Counted from the stretch's first letter, positions 16,406-25,790 are shown. The stretch: DNA of 35,506 bases from an uncultured Bacteroides sp. (GCA_947074295.1 CAMTPC010000023.1:1-35506); one strand, 5' to 3'. Notes: a model not told the origin generated them from the sequence alone. Numbers and translations: made by a program.

Positions 16406-17281
16406 ATGGCAGATTTAGATGATTTACGGGAAGGTGCTAACTTCGGCTTAGGCATTGCATCTCAACAGCAAAGTTTTCATGTGAAAGGAGCTGAAAATGC
16501 TTCTTGGGGAATGAAAGATCGCTTATCGCGAATATTTAATCCTGAAACAGGTAAATCGGTGATGTTAGCGTGTGATCATGGATTCATTATGGGCCCTACC
16601 TCTGGTCTCGAACGCATAGATCTCAGTATTGTTCCTTTGTTGGATTATGCAGATTGTCTGATGTGTACGCGTGGAATACTACAGTCAGTCATTCCACCTT
16701 CTACCAAAATACCCATCTGCTTGCGGGCGGATGCAGGTACTTCTATTCTTACGGACTTGAACAACAATGAGATAATCGATATTGAGGATGCATTAAGAAT
16801 GAATGTTTCTGCAATGGCCGTGATGCTTGCTATCGGCGATAGTACTCACGAAGCAAAGACCGTGGCGAATCTTTATCGCCTTGTCGATAAAGCTAGCCGT
16901 TATAATATTCCCGTAATGGGCGTTACTGCGGTGGGTAAGGACATGGCCCGTGATGCTCGTTACTTTGGATTGGCATCAAGGATTTGTGCAGAAAACGGAG
17001 CAAACATTGTTAAAACATACTATTGTGATGGGTTTAGCAAAGTAGTTGCCGCCTGTCCAGTGCCGATCGTCATCGCTGGCGGAAAGAAACTTCCTGAGAA
17101 AGAGGCCCTTGAATTATGCTACCGTGCCATCAATGATGGTGCAGCTGGTGTAGATATGGGAAGAAATGTGTTTCAGAGTGAATCTCCCGCCGCAATGATA
17201 CAAGCTGTCCATGCAGTGGTGCATGAGAATTTAACGCCTGAGCAAGGCTTTGAACTATTTAAGGATTTATCTAATCAATGA
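16406..17281 (+). CDS. lsrF: LsrF-like class I aldolase/thiolase
   Basis: The 291-residue protein closely resembles enteric LsrF from its first residues (MADLDD) through SRIFNPETGKSVMLACDHGF, MCTRGIL, VGKDM, IVIAGGKKLPE and GVDMGRNVFQS. The Schiff-base lysine of LsrF is kept as Lys203 in the IVKTYY segment. Enteric LsrF is a DeoC/FbaB-type barrel enzyme that transfers the acetyl group of phosphorylated autoinducer-2 breakdown product (3-hydroxy-2,4-pentanedione 5-phosphate) to CoA, giving DHAP and acetyl-CoA. Here there is no LsrK, LsrG, LsrR or Lsr transporter. Instead DhaKL and a VOC protein lie just upstream (23-base gap to dhaL), so the substrate may be autoinducer-2 or another ketose-type phosphate. 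It is the last gene before a strong terminator. Confidence 0.9.
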   Translation: MADLDDLREGANFGLGIASQQQSFHVKGAENASWGMKDRLSRIFNPETGKSVMLACDHGFIMGPTSGLERIDLSIVPLLDYADCLMCTRGILQSVIPPSTKIPICLRADAGTSILTDLNNNEIIDIEDALRMNVSAMAVMLAIGDSTHEAKTVANLYRLVDKASRYNIPVMGVTAVGKDMARDARYFGLASRICAENGANIVKTYYCDGFSKVVAACPVPIVIAGGKKLPEKEALELCYRAINDGAAGVDMGRNVFQSESPAAMIQAVHAVVHENLTPEQGFELFKDLSNQ

Positions 17282-17323
17282 ATTAAACTCTTAAGAGAAT
17301 ATATCTTCTATAATTGATCAAAT

Positions 17324-17364
17324 AAAATGTCTGCTACCAATAAGGGTTTAGCAGACATTTTTTT
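17324..17364 (+). terminator. Strong intrinsic terminator closing the haem/LsrF run
   Basis: A perfect 13-base-pair stem (AAAATGTCTGCTA at 17324-17336 with TAGCAGACATTTT at 17349-17361) encloses a 12-base loop and runs into a T tract ending at 17364. It sits 43 bases after the lsrF stop. Confidence 0.92.
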
Positions 17365-17503
17365 GTTATGAATGATCCATTGATAATTGTATGTAAGTTA
17401 GGTGCAGATATCTTCGATTGCAATCTAGTATTGTGGAACATAGTATTTGAACCGTCATAAGCGTGCACATGCGTGCTTCTAATCTTCTTCTTTTGCAGAA
17501 TAA

Positions 17504-17537
17504 AACCCCAAAAGTTCTGTGTCAAACTTTTGGGGTT
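17504..17537 (-). terminator. Intrinsic terminator for the adhesin-like gene
   Basis: A perfect 13-base-pair stem (AACCCCAAAAGTT at 17504-17516 with AACTTTTGGGGTT at 17525-17537) has an 8-base loop and lies about 60 bases beyond the stop of the minus-strand gene. Read on the minus strand it is followed by a short TTTTATT run that overlaps the stem base. The U tract is weaker than that of the other terminator. Confidence 0.7.
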
Positions 17538-17597
17538 CATGTCAGTTTTTTATCTTCCAGTCTTCCAAGAATAGAATCATCTGTTACTTAGCGATAC

Positions 17598-20500
17598 TTA
17601 CTCTTTCATTACCTTAGTAGATATTTGCGTGCCATCAGTATAAGTGATAGTCTTGATATACACATTTTGTTCTTTCGGACAAATCACCTCACGACCTGAT
17701 AAATCATACCAGTTTATATGGTCAACAGTTTTATTTTCATTCTCTATTTTAGAGAAACCTGTTGATGCATCATTTATTTGGATATTATCAAGATATATAC
17801 ATTCTTGATAGCCACCAGTGTAAGCAGAGAATGCGAAGCTGATATAATGACTGTCTTTGTATTGGTCAAGATCTATCTCATATTTTTTCCAGCCTTCACT
17901 GCCATCCTCTGTGCTAACAACAAATCTCGCTACTTCTACAAAATCAGTATCATCAACATTGATGAACAACAAGAGATAAGGTAATTGTGTGTACTTGGCT
18001 GCGTAATTGTAGACCCAGAATGAGAGCTTATTTGCAGTTCCTTCCATCGTTATTTTGGGAGAAATGAAACTAGCACCTGCATATGTCTCGTAGTAACTAC
18101 CATTATAGAAATATGCGCATCCACCGTCTTCATCTTGCGGAATGGCATTGTTGTAGCCTTCACCGCTTGGATCGGCTACACCCCAATTCAAGATATAAGA
18201 GTTTTGTGTGCCGATAATCCATGGCGAAGTGGTGAGTTGTTTCTCAGAGAACGATTCTTTGAAAGGTACTTTATAGGGTTTACCGATAGTGCATGAGGCT
18301 ACTATCGTATCTCCAATTCCCTCTGAAGTTTTGGCAGCCACACCATAGTAAAGCACTTCTTGCTGATCAGCATCTTTCTTGATAGCAGTATATTTGAGCT
18401 CTTTTACATCATCTGCTATAATAAAGAATGTACCGTCGGTAGGATCATATTGCATGATGCGATACAATAGATCTGATGAACGTATGACGCCGCCATTATG
18501 ACCTGTAGTAGGCGCTTCCCAAGTCATTTCTGCAGCACAGTTATCAGCAGATCCTTTCAAAGAAAAAGCGTTGACGCTTGAGGGACGATCGAAACCCACG
18601 AAAAGAGATTCGGAATATGCCTCACTTCTACCATATTTATTGGTCGTTATCACGATATAAGTATTTTGTCCTTGCTGCGCTTGAGTGTCTGACCACTTAA
18701 CTTCACTACCAGGTATAACACCTTCTTTGGTATATACGGGGATTGAACCATTGTTGCGGTAAATTTCGATGCTAAGCTCATCTGTCAGTCTTTCGTCATG
18801 ATAGTTTATTGCTGGCGCTTTGAATGCAAGCTCTGCAGAATGACTGCCCGTGTTGCTTGCGGTGGCGCTAAAGTCTGTTATGATATAAGGTGAGAAAGCC
18901 GATTTGACATACGTCAGTGATATATCGTCCAATGTACCCATCAGATTATCATATTGCGCAGAAGCGGTGCTATTGAATCCGAAACAGTATTTGCCGCCGG
19001 TTCTAATTACGACCCTATTTGTAGCTTCTTCCATTCCATAGGTCTCGTTGAGCGGTATATCTCCTAACAAAGTTGTTTGACTTTGTGGTACAGTATCGGT
19101 TCCTAGGTATAGTTTGTGGCTGATACTCTCAGTAAAAGCAAGAAAGTTCTTTTTATAAGTAAACTGATAGACAGAATTTGCATCAAGCTTGATCATTGGT
19201 GTATAGATCCATGCAGACGCATATTGATCTGGCTGTCCTATGAAGGCATACAGGTTCATGTTCTTATTATATTCGTCATACTTCCATTGGTATGATGCGT
19301 ATATATCCTGGTCAATTCCCTCAATAGACGTTGTATAATATTGAGAGGCTGAACGTGTGTCAAAACTCTCTTCGTACGGAGCTTGATAGACACCTATGAA
19401 GGCGGAGTCGATCATCGCTTCTCCTATTCCATATTCATTTTCTGCTCTTACTGAATAGGTATTCATTCCCATTTTATCAACCTGAGCGTCAGTCCATGTC
19501 AGCTGGGTGTTGATGCTGGGACGTTCAAATACGTAAATAGGAGCATCAGAGCCATTACGGTAGACATTGATTTTTGTCAGTGTGGTGATGCTGCTTCCTG
19601 TGAGATCTTTGTCTGGAGATATGAATTCTAAAGTTGCCTTCATGGCATCATCAGCATCGGGTATGATTCTAAAATTGTGACCCGAGGCTGGAGCTTTTGA
19701 TGCACCAATATGTGAAACCGAGATATTTTTGATCAATAGCATTGAGCCATTTTTAGCCGAATCACTTAAGTAGCGCAGAGCTATGTAATAATTGCCATCT
19801 GTCTCAATATTAAAATCTACGTTGTAATCATCAAAGATTTCATAAATCTCAAGACTCTCTTCTTTTACAATAGAGGTAAAGGTGGTCATATCTGTCGGAT
19901 CAGTACCTATGAGTACTTCAATTGTTTCAGGATAGCCTTTAATATAGGTTTTTAGGTTGACAGTATAGCGATATCTATTATTACCCTGAAGTGATAAAGC
20001 AGGTGTTATAAGCCAATCATCTCCCTCCGGATTGTTATGGGCATTGATGTCTATACGTATGTCATTTCCATAACCCACTCTCCAAGTATTGCCATCTCCA
20101 TTGGCATCGATCACAGTAAAATATTCGGCAAGAGCATTTGCGTCAGCGAATGATTGTGAATAAGGCATCTCATAAGCTTTGCCACAGATTATAGCGTTAC
20201 TTTCGGCTATCTCTCCATTTACTCCATTGTTTACGGCATATACACGGTACGAGTAGTTGTGCATAGCCGATGGCATAGCTTCAGTGAATGAAGTACTGGA
20301 CAGATTCGTAGCCACACTGACATTATCGGGCATTCGAACTATGTTGTACGTCAAACGATCTTGGTCTACATATCCCTTGTTCACACCGCCCTTAGGCGCT
20401 GTCCAACTAATAATGTTTTCTCCCAGCGAGGTATTTTCAAATTTGAGGTCTGTTACAGCTAGAGGGATGTCATAACCCGCATATTGATGGAGTGAAGCTA

Positions 20501-21740
20501 ATGGCGACCATCCTTCTGCATTTTTCAAATTGACAGCTACATAGTGATTCCCTTCAGTCAGTGAGACAGGGATAAATACTTTTTCGCCTGCATTTATATC
20601 GACCTCTTTTATCTTTTCTCCGTCAAGCCATACATTCAGATTTGTATTTCCCAATGCAGCTCCGCTATAGGTCGTAGTGGGTATTGAAAAAGAGATAATA
20701 CCCGTAAGGCTTCCATTCGCATCAAAATCTAACGATAAATCTTGCACCTTGGCAGGTGCTTTGTCTTTTGCGCTTTCTTCTAGTGAGTAGAGAGCCACAT
20801 ACTGCTCATTTTTCAAGAATTTAGTGACAAAGGTGGTCTCGGCTGTCTCGGGATCAACACTGAGAAGAAGTGAGCCAGCATCTGTAATAGCTGCCCATAG
20901 AAACTTGCCTGTACGGTTATCATAAACCATGGATTGAGAATATAAGGTGGGAAAAGTCCCGGTCCATCCTATGAGAGCGGGGCGTCCTGTCTGTTTGTTA
21001 ACCTTATAAAGGTCTCCATATCCATTGATGAAATACATATCACCATTTGGAACAGTTGCTAGTGTCAGTACATTGTATTTGCCACGAAAGGTTGCAATCT
21101 TATCCATCGTATTGTACTCAGCATTATACGTGCACCAGTTCAGTCCACTTAAAGCTTCATTATATTGCATCGAATAGATGGTATTGTCAATGTAGTTGTA
21201 GGCCATTGTCGAGGAAATAAGTGAGTAATAACCCTGACTCGGATCATATAAGACATTTTTCTTTTCACTCCAATTCTCGGTATCAATAGTTATATAGCGC
21301 GCTCCATTGAAGGCGCCCATAACGTTTAAGGCTGTGATTCCGAAAAAGTCTTTTCCATCAAAAGCGCCTGAAAGGAAACTATAACTCAAATCAGAAATAT
21401 GTCTTTCGTCTTCAATATTATCACTGATATCAAAAGAGTAGATACCATAAGGCACCTGAGCGATAGATGCAGTCGCCCAATCTGTGCTATTTACAAGCGC
21501 TCCAAAAAAAGTACGACCAAAGAAGCTTGCAGTAGCGTTGTCATAGTTTTCTGTGGAGGATTGCAATAGGTTAACTGGTGTAGGTCGTGGAGCTTTCTCA
21601 GTAGGCAACGCCTTCTGCATTACAAGATTCTGTTGAAGTGGCAGCGGAGTAAGCGGCGCTTGGTTTTGCGCATGAGTCACATGAGTTAACAATGTTGCAA
21701 TGATAACAATGACTATTATATTTATTTTATTAACACTCAT
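17598..21740 (-). CDS. Large secreted multidomain adhesin-like protein (choice-of-anchor J / Fn3)
   Basis: The chosen ATG at 21740 gives 1380 residues and a signal peptide directly after it (MSVNKINIIVIVIIATLL, cleavage near THAQ); a longer frame back to 21836 overlaps the protease gene and is unlikely. Order: Pro-rich start; propeller-like region with DMYFINGYGDLY (about 50-340); Fn3-like modules interleaved with three choice-of-anchor J / cleaved-adhesin-like domains (about 550-700, 810-960 and 1170-1310, each opening with YSQSFAD, YEESFDT or FKESFSE); and a C-terminal tail (INWYDLSGREV...KVMKE) like a type A sorting domain of the type IX secretion system. It is probably a surface or secreted protein binding host or dietary glycans or proteins. 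It starts 22 bases after the C10 protease gene and is likely co-transcribed with it. The exact ligand is unknown. Confidence 0.8.
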   Translation of the reverse strand: MSVNKINIIVIVIIATLLTHVTHAQNQAPLTPLPLQQNLVMQKALPTEKAPRPTPVNLLQSSTENYDNATASFFGRTFFGALVNSTDWATASIAQVPYGIYSFDISDNIEDERHISDLSYSFLSGAFDGKDFFGITALNVMGAFNGARYITIDTENWSEKKNVLYDPSQGYYSLISSTMAYNYIDNTIYSMQYNEALSGLNWCTYNAEYNTMDKIATFRGKYNVLTLATVPNGDMYFINGYGDLYKVNKQTGRPALIGWTGTFPTLYSQSMVYDNRTGKFLWAAITDAGSLLLSVDPETAETTFVTKFLKNEQYVALYSLEESAKDKAPAKVQDLSLDFDANGSLTGIISFSIPTTTYSGAALGNTNLNVWLDGEKIKEVDINAGEKVFIPVSLTEGNHYVAVNLKNAEGWSPLASLHQYAGYDIPLAVTDLKFENTSLGENIISWTAPKGGVNKGYVDQDRLTYNIVRMPDNVSVATNLSSTSFTEAMPSAMHNYSYRVYAVNNGVNGEIAESNAIICGKAYEMPYSQSFADANALAEYFTVIDANGDGNTWRVGYGNDIRIDINAHNNPEGDDWLITPALSLQGNNRYRYTVNLKTYIKGYPETIEVLIGTDPTDMTTFTSIVKEESLEIYEIFDDYNVDFNIETDGNYYIALRYLSDSAKNGSMLLIKNISVSHIGASKAPASGHNFRIIPDADDAMKATLEFISPDKDLTGSSITTLTKINVYRNGSDAPIYVFERPSINTQLTWTDAQVDKMGMNTYSVRAENEYGIGEAMIDSAFIGVYQAPYEESFDTRSASQYYTTSIEGIDQDIYASYQWKYDEYNKNMNLYAFIGQPDQYASAWIYTPMIKLDANSVYQFTYKKNFLAFTESISHKLYLGTDTVPQSQTTLLGDIPLNETYGMEEATNRVVIRTGGKYCFGFNSTASAQYDNLMGTLDDISLTYVKSAFSPYIITDFSATASNTGSHSAELAFKAPAINYHDERLTDELSIEIYRNNGSIPVYTKEGVIPGSEVKWSDTQAQQGQNTYIVITTNKYGRSEAYSESLFVGFDRPSSVNAFSLKGSADNCAAEMTWEAPTTGHNGGVIRSSDLLYRIMQYDPTDGTFFIIADDVKELKYTAIKKDADQQEVLYYGVAAKTSEGIGDTIVASCTIGKPYKVPFKESFSEKQLTTSPWIIGTQNSYILNWGVADPSGEGYNNAIPQDEDGGCAYFYNGSYYETYAGASFISPKITMEGTANKLSFWVYNYAAKYTQLPYLLLFINVDDTDFVEVARFVVSTEDGSEGWKKYEIDLDQYKDSHYISFAFSAYTGGYQECIYLDNIQINDASTGFSKIENENKTVDHINWYDLSGREVICPKEQNVYIKTITYTDGTQISTKVMKE

Positions 21741-21762
21741 AATATTATTGGTATTTGTAAGA

Positions 21763-24141
21763 TTACTTTGTGATTTTATATGTTCTATCTCCCGATTTGA
21801 TGATATAAACACCACTAGGAAGTGAGTTGATGTCATTGTGGGACATACGTATACCCATGGTGTTGAAAATCATGATCTCGCCTGCTGTTTCATCATCTAG
21901 GTCTATGCTATGTATTCCAGTCGAATTGTCTAATGTGAAAAAGCAGGAAGCAAGACTGCGAGGTGCTAGGCTGATGTATTGAGTTCCATCATAAAGTAAT
22001 ATAACTGCCTGATAGGTCGTTCCTTCTACACCATTTTCAAATTCTCCACTAAAAGGGACCTCTACCGTTTCACCCTCTTTGGCAGTAAAGAACTGCGGAT
22101 TTAGACAAGTCCTTATTATAGTTGCATTCTCATTAAGAATATATAGATAAGCATATCCGCCAAAGACCCCTTTGCTGCAGCGTATTTTTGCTGTTAGAGA
22201 CAGATTATTCTTATCTACATGAGAGTTGTCGGCGAAAGTTAACTGTTCTACAGCCTCTATTACTAGGTCATCTGCTGGTGCCTCAAGTATATGGATGGAA
22301 CGACTGTTACAAATGTGGCGATTATCATCATCAACTATGGTAAGCAGATATTCCCCCTTAGCTAGTGTAAAGATATCTGTAAAGATTATGTTGGTGTCGT
22401 CTCCAGGACATAGATCGATTTTAATCGTAGTTCCATACGCCACACTTCGTCCTGTTTTTTTGTCAACGATTGCCAGTCTCACTTCTCCTAGATAGTTTAC
22501 ATCCCCTTCATTTACTATGCAAGCTTGTACGCTTGTCATTATTCCACTATGAATCTCTGTAGGCGCTTTTACAGCACTTGCATTGAGACAGAAATAATCG
22601 GGAAATGCAAAAGTGATCGTTTCTCCTTGTGTATTGACATTCAGATAATTGGGATAGCCCACATATTCGTCACGCACACGATGCCATTTGCCGTTTGAGC
22701 CATCAATACGACTTACTGGATAAAGCTTGTAATTGCCATCGGGGAGAGATCCCAAACTGATATTCTCATATAGAAGTCCGCTATACAGATACTCCAATTC
22801 GATGAGATTAGCATCTTCCTCGCTTATTATTTTGACAGTTTCTCCATCTTCATTGAGCAAGGCAAGGCCAAAATTAACTGTAATAGACTGCCATCCTGCA
22901 TTTCTTAAAGTTCCATTGAGTGTAAGTGAGAATAAATCATTCGCTGCAATCTGATTCTTGTTGGGAACAAGGCCCTCGCTAGAAACTAGCTCAATATCTT
23001 CAGTGCTATCAGGAAATGGTTTCTGTATATTAGTAATGATGTATTGATTGTAATTAAAACCTCCATCGGCACCACCTATCCCTTGTGTAGGCGGTGTCAA
23101 AGCCGTTGTTCTGAAATAGCCATTACTCATGCCGCCCCAGCCCCAGTTGACATGAATAAAACCATTGCTATCATAACCATCAAACACAAATGCATGACCA
23201 CCGCTAGACGAACGTCCCAAGGCTAGTATTGGTCGTGAATTATCTAACTCATCTATAATCGTATTTTGCCATTCCGCACTGCTGTAATTTTCGCGTGTGC
23301 GATAGGCTATACTCTTGTCGTAGTTGAAGTATTTAACAAAAGCGTTTGGGATAGGAAGGCTGCCTGCGCCACTTGAAGAAGAGTATTCCATATCGACAGA
23401 GATGCCACAATGGAGCATCAATAGTGCTACAGCTTCACAACTAGCTTTACTGCTTTGCTTGTCATATTGTGGCAGCATATCATCCCAAGCATACGTCGTA
23501 TTACCAAAGTCTGCTGTGAGCGTCTTTCCACCAAGTATAGAAGGCGAGTAGGTATAAGAACCGACTCCATTCTCGGGCCAGCGATTATAGTACATTATTT
23601 GAGCCATGGCAGTAGCCACACATCCTGTAGCACAACGAGAACTGATGTCATAAACTGGACATAAATCATTGTAGGGAGTGCTTTGGTTCCATTGAATGTC
23701 CTCAAGGAGTGGAGCAACAGTCTTGGTGTAGGAATAGTCAAAGGTCGCTGTGTTTTGAATATTGCTTTTTCTGATATGAGTTATTTGGTCCGTATATGCA
23801 GCGAGCCAACTCTTCATGTTGTCGGGTATCTGTGTATAGTCAAAACTCCCATTGTCACTGTATCCTAATATTTTCTCAGACATATCATCGGCCGAGACCA
23901 GGATGAAACCATCATTGGCGTTGACATTGAAAATGTAGATACACTTCTGCCCATCTATTGCATTGGCTATATAGGCAAGATCAAGTTTAGATGCTTCAGA
24001 TCTTGAAGCGACGACAGCAGTCTTGTTATGGTTAGCGAGAAAGTTCTGCGCTATCTTCATGGCTTGCGACTGTGAAACGTCTTTGGCATTGACCAAAATG
24101 CCAATTAAAAAAAAGAAAACCGAAATTGTAATTTTTTTCAT
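21763..24141 (-). CDS. C10-family (streptopain-like) cysteine protease with Spi propeptide
   Basis: The ATG at 24141 (792 residues) is chosen because a signal peptide follows at once (MKKITISVFFFLIGILVNA) and because a consensus promoter overlaps the longer frame. A Spi-type inhibitory propeptide spans about 21-115. The peptidase domain follows with catalytic Cys174 in ATGCVATAMAQIM and His316 in SSGGHAFVFDGY, then the conserved HVNWGWGGMSNGYF. C-terminal beta domains (about 390-720) end in a type A sorting-like tail (FNTMGIRMS...GVYIIKSG). Relatives include SpeB and the Porphyromonas PrtT. The protease is expected to be exported as an inactive precursor and to cut extracellular proteins. The adhesin-like gene follows after 22 bases. 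Confidence 0.9.
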   Translation of the reverse strand: MKKITISVFFFLIGILVNAKDVSQSQAMKIAQNFLANHNKTAVVASRSEASKLDLAYIANAIDGQKCIYIFNVNANDGFILVSADDMSEKILGYSDNGSFDYTQIPDNMKSWLAAYTDQITHIRKSNIQNTATFDYSYTKTVAPLLEDIQWNQSTPYNDLCPVYDISSRCATGCVATAMAQIMYYNRWPENGVGSYTYSPSILGGKTLTADFGNTTYAWDDMLPQYDKQSSKASCEAVALLMLHCGISVDMEYSSSSGAGSLPIPNAFVKYFNYDKSIAYRTRENYSSAEWQNTIIDELDNSRPILALGRSSSGGHAFVFDGYDSNGFIHVNWGWGGMSNGYFRTTALTPPTQGIGGADGGFNYNQYIITNIQKPFPDSTEDIELVSSEGLVPNKNQIAANDLFSLTLNGTLRNAGWQSITVNFGLALLNEDGETVKIISEEDANLIELEYLYSGLLYENISLGSLPDGNYKLYPVSRIDGSNGKWHRVRDEYVGYPNYLNVNTQGETITFAFPDYFCLNASAVKAPTEIHSGIMTSVQACIVNEGDVNYLGEVRLAIVDKKTGRSVAYGTTIKIDLCPGDDTNIIFTDIFTLAKGEYLLTIVDDDNRHICNSRSIHILEAPADDLVIEAVEQLTFADNSHVDKNNLSLTAKIRCSKGVFGGYAYLYILNENATIIRTCLNPQFFTAKEGETVEVPFSGEFENGVEGTTYQAVILLYDGTQYISLAPRSLASCFFTLDNSTGIHSIDLDDETAGEIMIFNTMGIRMSHNDINSLPSGVYIIKSGDRTYKITK

Positions 24142-24171
24142 AACGATGCGATTCTTTAAATATTTCAAACG

Positions 24172-24204
24172 CAAAGTTATATATGTGGCTTAAATTATAG
24201 CAAA
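24172..24204 (-). promoter_or_regulatory. Consensus Bacteroides promoter of the C10 protease gene
   Basis: Read on the minus strand, TTTG (24204-24201), 21 bases, then TAACTTTG (24179-24172) matches both boxes of the Bacteroides promoter exactly. Transcription would begin near 24165, leaving a leader of about 24 bases before the ATG at 24141 and ruling out the longer reading frame. Confidence 0.75.
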
Positions 24205-24256
24205 ATTCTGTTTCGAAAGCCTTTTCAATTTATGAATTGGAAATGATAAATGCAGT

Positions 24257-25684
24257 TTATTCCATTTTTGATAGCTTCTGATAGAGTGATGGAGGCATTC
24301 CCGTCGTTTTTTTAAAAGCTGCAATGAAGTTGGATGATGACTTATACCCTACGCTTTCTGATATGCCTTGTATGCTATAATTGCCATAGTGATCATTGTC
24401 TTTCATTCTTTTCATGGCTATTTTAATGCGGTATTCATTGAGAAAAGTCCGAAAGTTTTTTTCATGGTACGAGTTTATTGTACGCGATACATAGTTGGTG
24501 TTGGAATCGGTCAACTGGGCAAGCATTACTAAACTGAAATCAGGATTACATATTATATTCTCATCATTCATTACATTATTGATCTTCATCAACAGCTCCT
24601 TGTCTACTTCATCTACCTTTTCTTTGCTTTTATTTTCAACCTCCACAAGAGCATTGTTTCGATCGAACAAGGCCATATTCGTATTGTGTAAAGTGCGTCC
24701 TTGTTTATATATAATAATGCTTGCGCCTATGGTGATACTTAAGATTATAATAAGCATGATAAGGATTGCATTTTGATGAAAAATAGTTTTCTGTTGTGCA
24801 TCTATCGTTTCTTGTCTTTGCTGATACTCGTAGTTCTGATTTTGTAATTTTACTTTTGAAAATTCAGTTACATTTAATAAGGAATCATTTATCATGAAAA
24901 ACTCATTTTGATAAAACAATGCCTTTTCGTTATTACCTAGTTTGGTGTAAACGCGCATTAGTCCTTTATAGCAATCTGCGTACAGATAAGCTCGACTGCT
25001 ACTGCTATTATTTACGAGATGTACCAGAGATTCATATTCCAATAATACAGCGATAGCCTCTTCTAACTGTTCTTGCTCCTCATGACATTTATAAATCTCA
25101 GAACAGGGGTATAACTTCATTTCTTGCGGCAGTCCATATTCTTCTACTATCCCAATGGCAGAATTCATCCACTGAATTTTTTGAGCTTGATCGTTGAGCT
25201 TATCAGCTATAAATCCTTTATTGAAATAATAATAGAATAAAAGTTGACCCGTATCGATGCCTTTTATATTCTTAATCCTCAAGTTCAATTTATCAGCCTG
25301 TTCGGGTCTTCCTAGTTCGCAATTCGTTCCGATCATATTGTTTAGGAATTTAAATTGCATATCAGTGTTATTCGATAAATAGCTTATTTCATAGCCTTTC
25401 TCAAACATTTCAAGAGCATGTGCATGATTCTGAAAAATGGAATATATCCCTCCAGTATTATAATAGGATTCCATTAAGTTGAGAGTGTCTACATTCTTAT
25501 TGTTTTTTTCAAGGGATATATACCGGGTAAATTTTAATAAACTAGAATTGTAATCTCCCTTTTCTAAACAAGATTTCGCCTCGATGAATAGTTTGTCGGA
25601 TTCACTCCTAATATCTTGCGATCTACATGATAGGGTGGAGGCTATGATAAATATAAATAATGACAAGAAATATTTATGATACAT
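24257..25684 (-). CDS. Membrane-anchored TPR sensor with AraC-type DNA-binding domain
   Basis: The 475-residue protein begins with a lipoprotein-like signal (lipobox-like STLSC, Cys20). An extracytoplasmic helical region of TPR-like repeats follows (about 25-270), then one membrane segment (about 301-325, IMLIIILSITIGASIIIY), a short coiled linker and a cytoplasmic AraC-type double helix-turn-helix (about 365-470: SLVMLAQLTDSNTNYVSRTIN and YSIQGISESVGYKSSSNFIAAFKKTTG). Bacteroidales carry many such one-protein transmembrane regulators. It lies 115 bases upstream of the C10 protease gene, which has its own promoter, so it probably controls the protease/adhesin pair in response to an envelope signal. 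Direct regulation is inferred from proximity. Confidence 0.85.
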   Translation of the reverse strand: MYHKYFLSLFIFIIASTLSCRSQDIRSESDKLFIEAKSCLEKGDYNSSLLKFTRYISLEKNNKNVDTLNLMESYYNTGGIYSIFQNHAHALEMFEKGYEISYLSNNTDMQFKFLNNMIGTNCELGRPEQADKLNLRIKNIKGIDTGQLLFYYYFNKGFIADKLNDQAQKIQWMNSAIGIVEEYGLPQEMKLYPCSEIYKCHEEQEQLEEAIAVLLEYESLVHLVNNSSSSRAYLYADCYKGLMRVYTKLGNNEKALFYQNEFFMINDSLLNVTEFSKVKLQNQNYEYQQRQETIDAQQKTIFHQNAILIMLIIILSITIGASIIIYKQGRTLHNTNMALFDRNNALVEVENKSKEKVDEVDKELLMKINNVMNDENIICNPDFSLVMLAQLTDSNTNYVSRTINSYHEKNFRTFLNEYRIKIAMKRMKDNDHYGNYSIQGISESVGYKSSSNFIAAFKKTTGMPPSLYQKLSKME

Positions 25685-25782
25685 TGTTGTGAATCTTTGT
25701 TGGTTGTGAGTTTTACTAGAAAGATAAAATGTTCTTTTAATCCAATACTATTTATCATATAAATATAATCAGATTAGGATGG

Positions 25783-25790
25783 CAAAGTTA
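25783..25790 (-). promoter_or_regulatory. -7 box of the TPR-AraC regulator gene
   Basis: On the minus strand TAACTTTG matches TAnnTTTG and is identical to the -7 box of the neighbouring protease promoter. No clear TTTG lies at the -33 distance. The leader would be about 90 bases. Confidence 0.4.

Larger units (their letters stand above)
17282..17597. other. 316-base region between convergent genes
   Basis: Apart from the two hairpins annotated separately at 17324-17364 and 17504-17537 nothing is recognised. The two transcription units converge here, so no promoter is expected. Confidence 0.6.
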
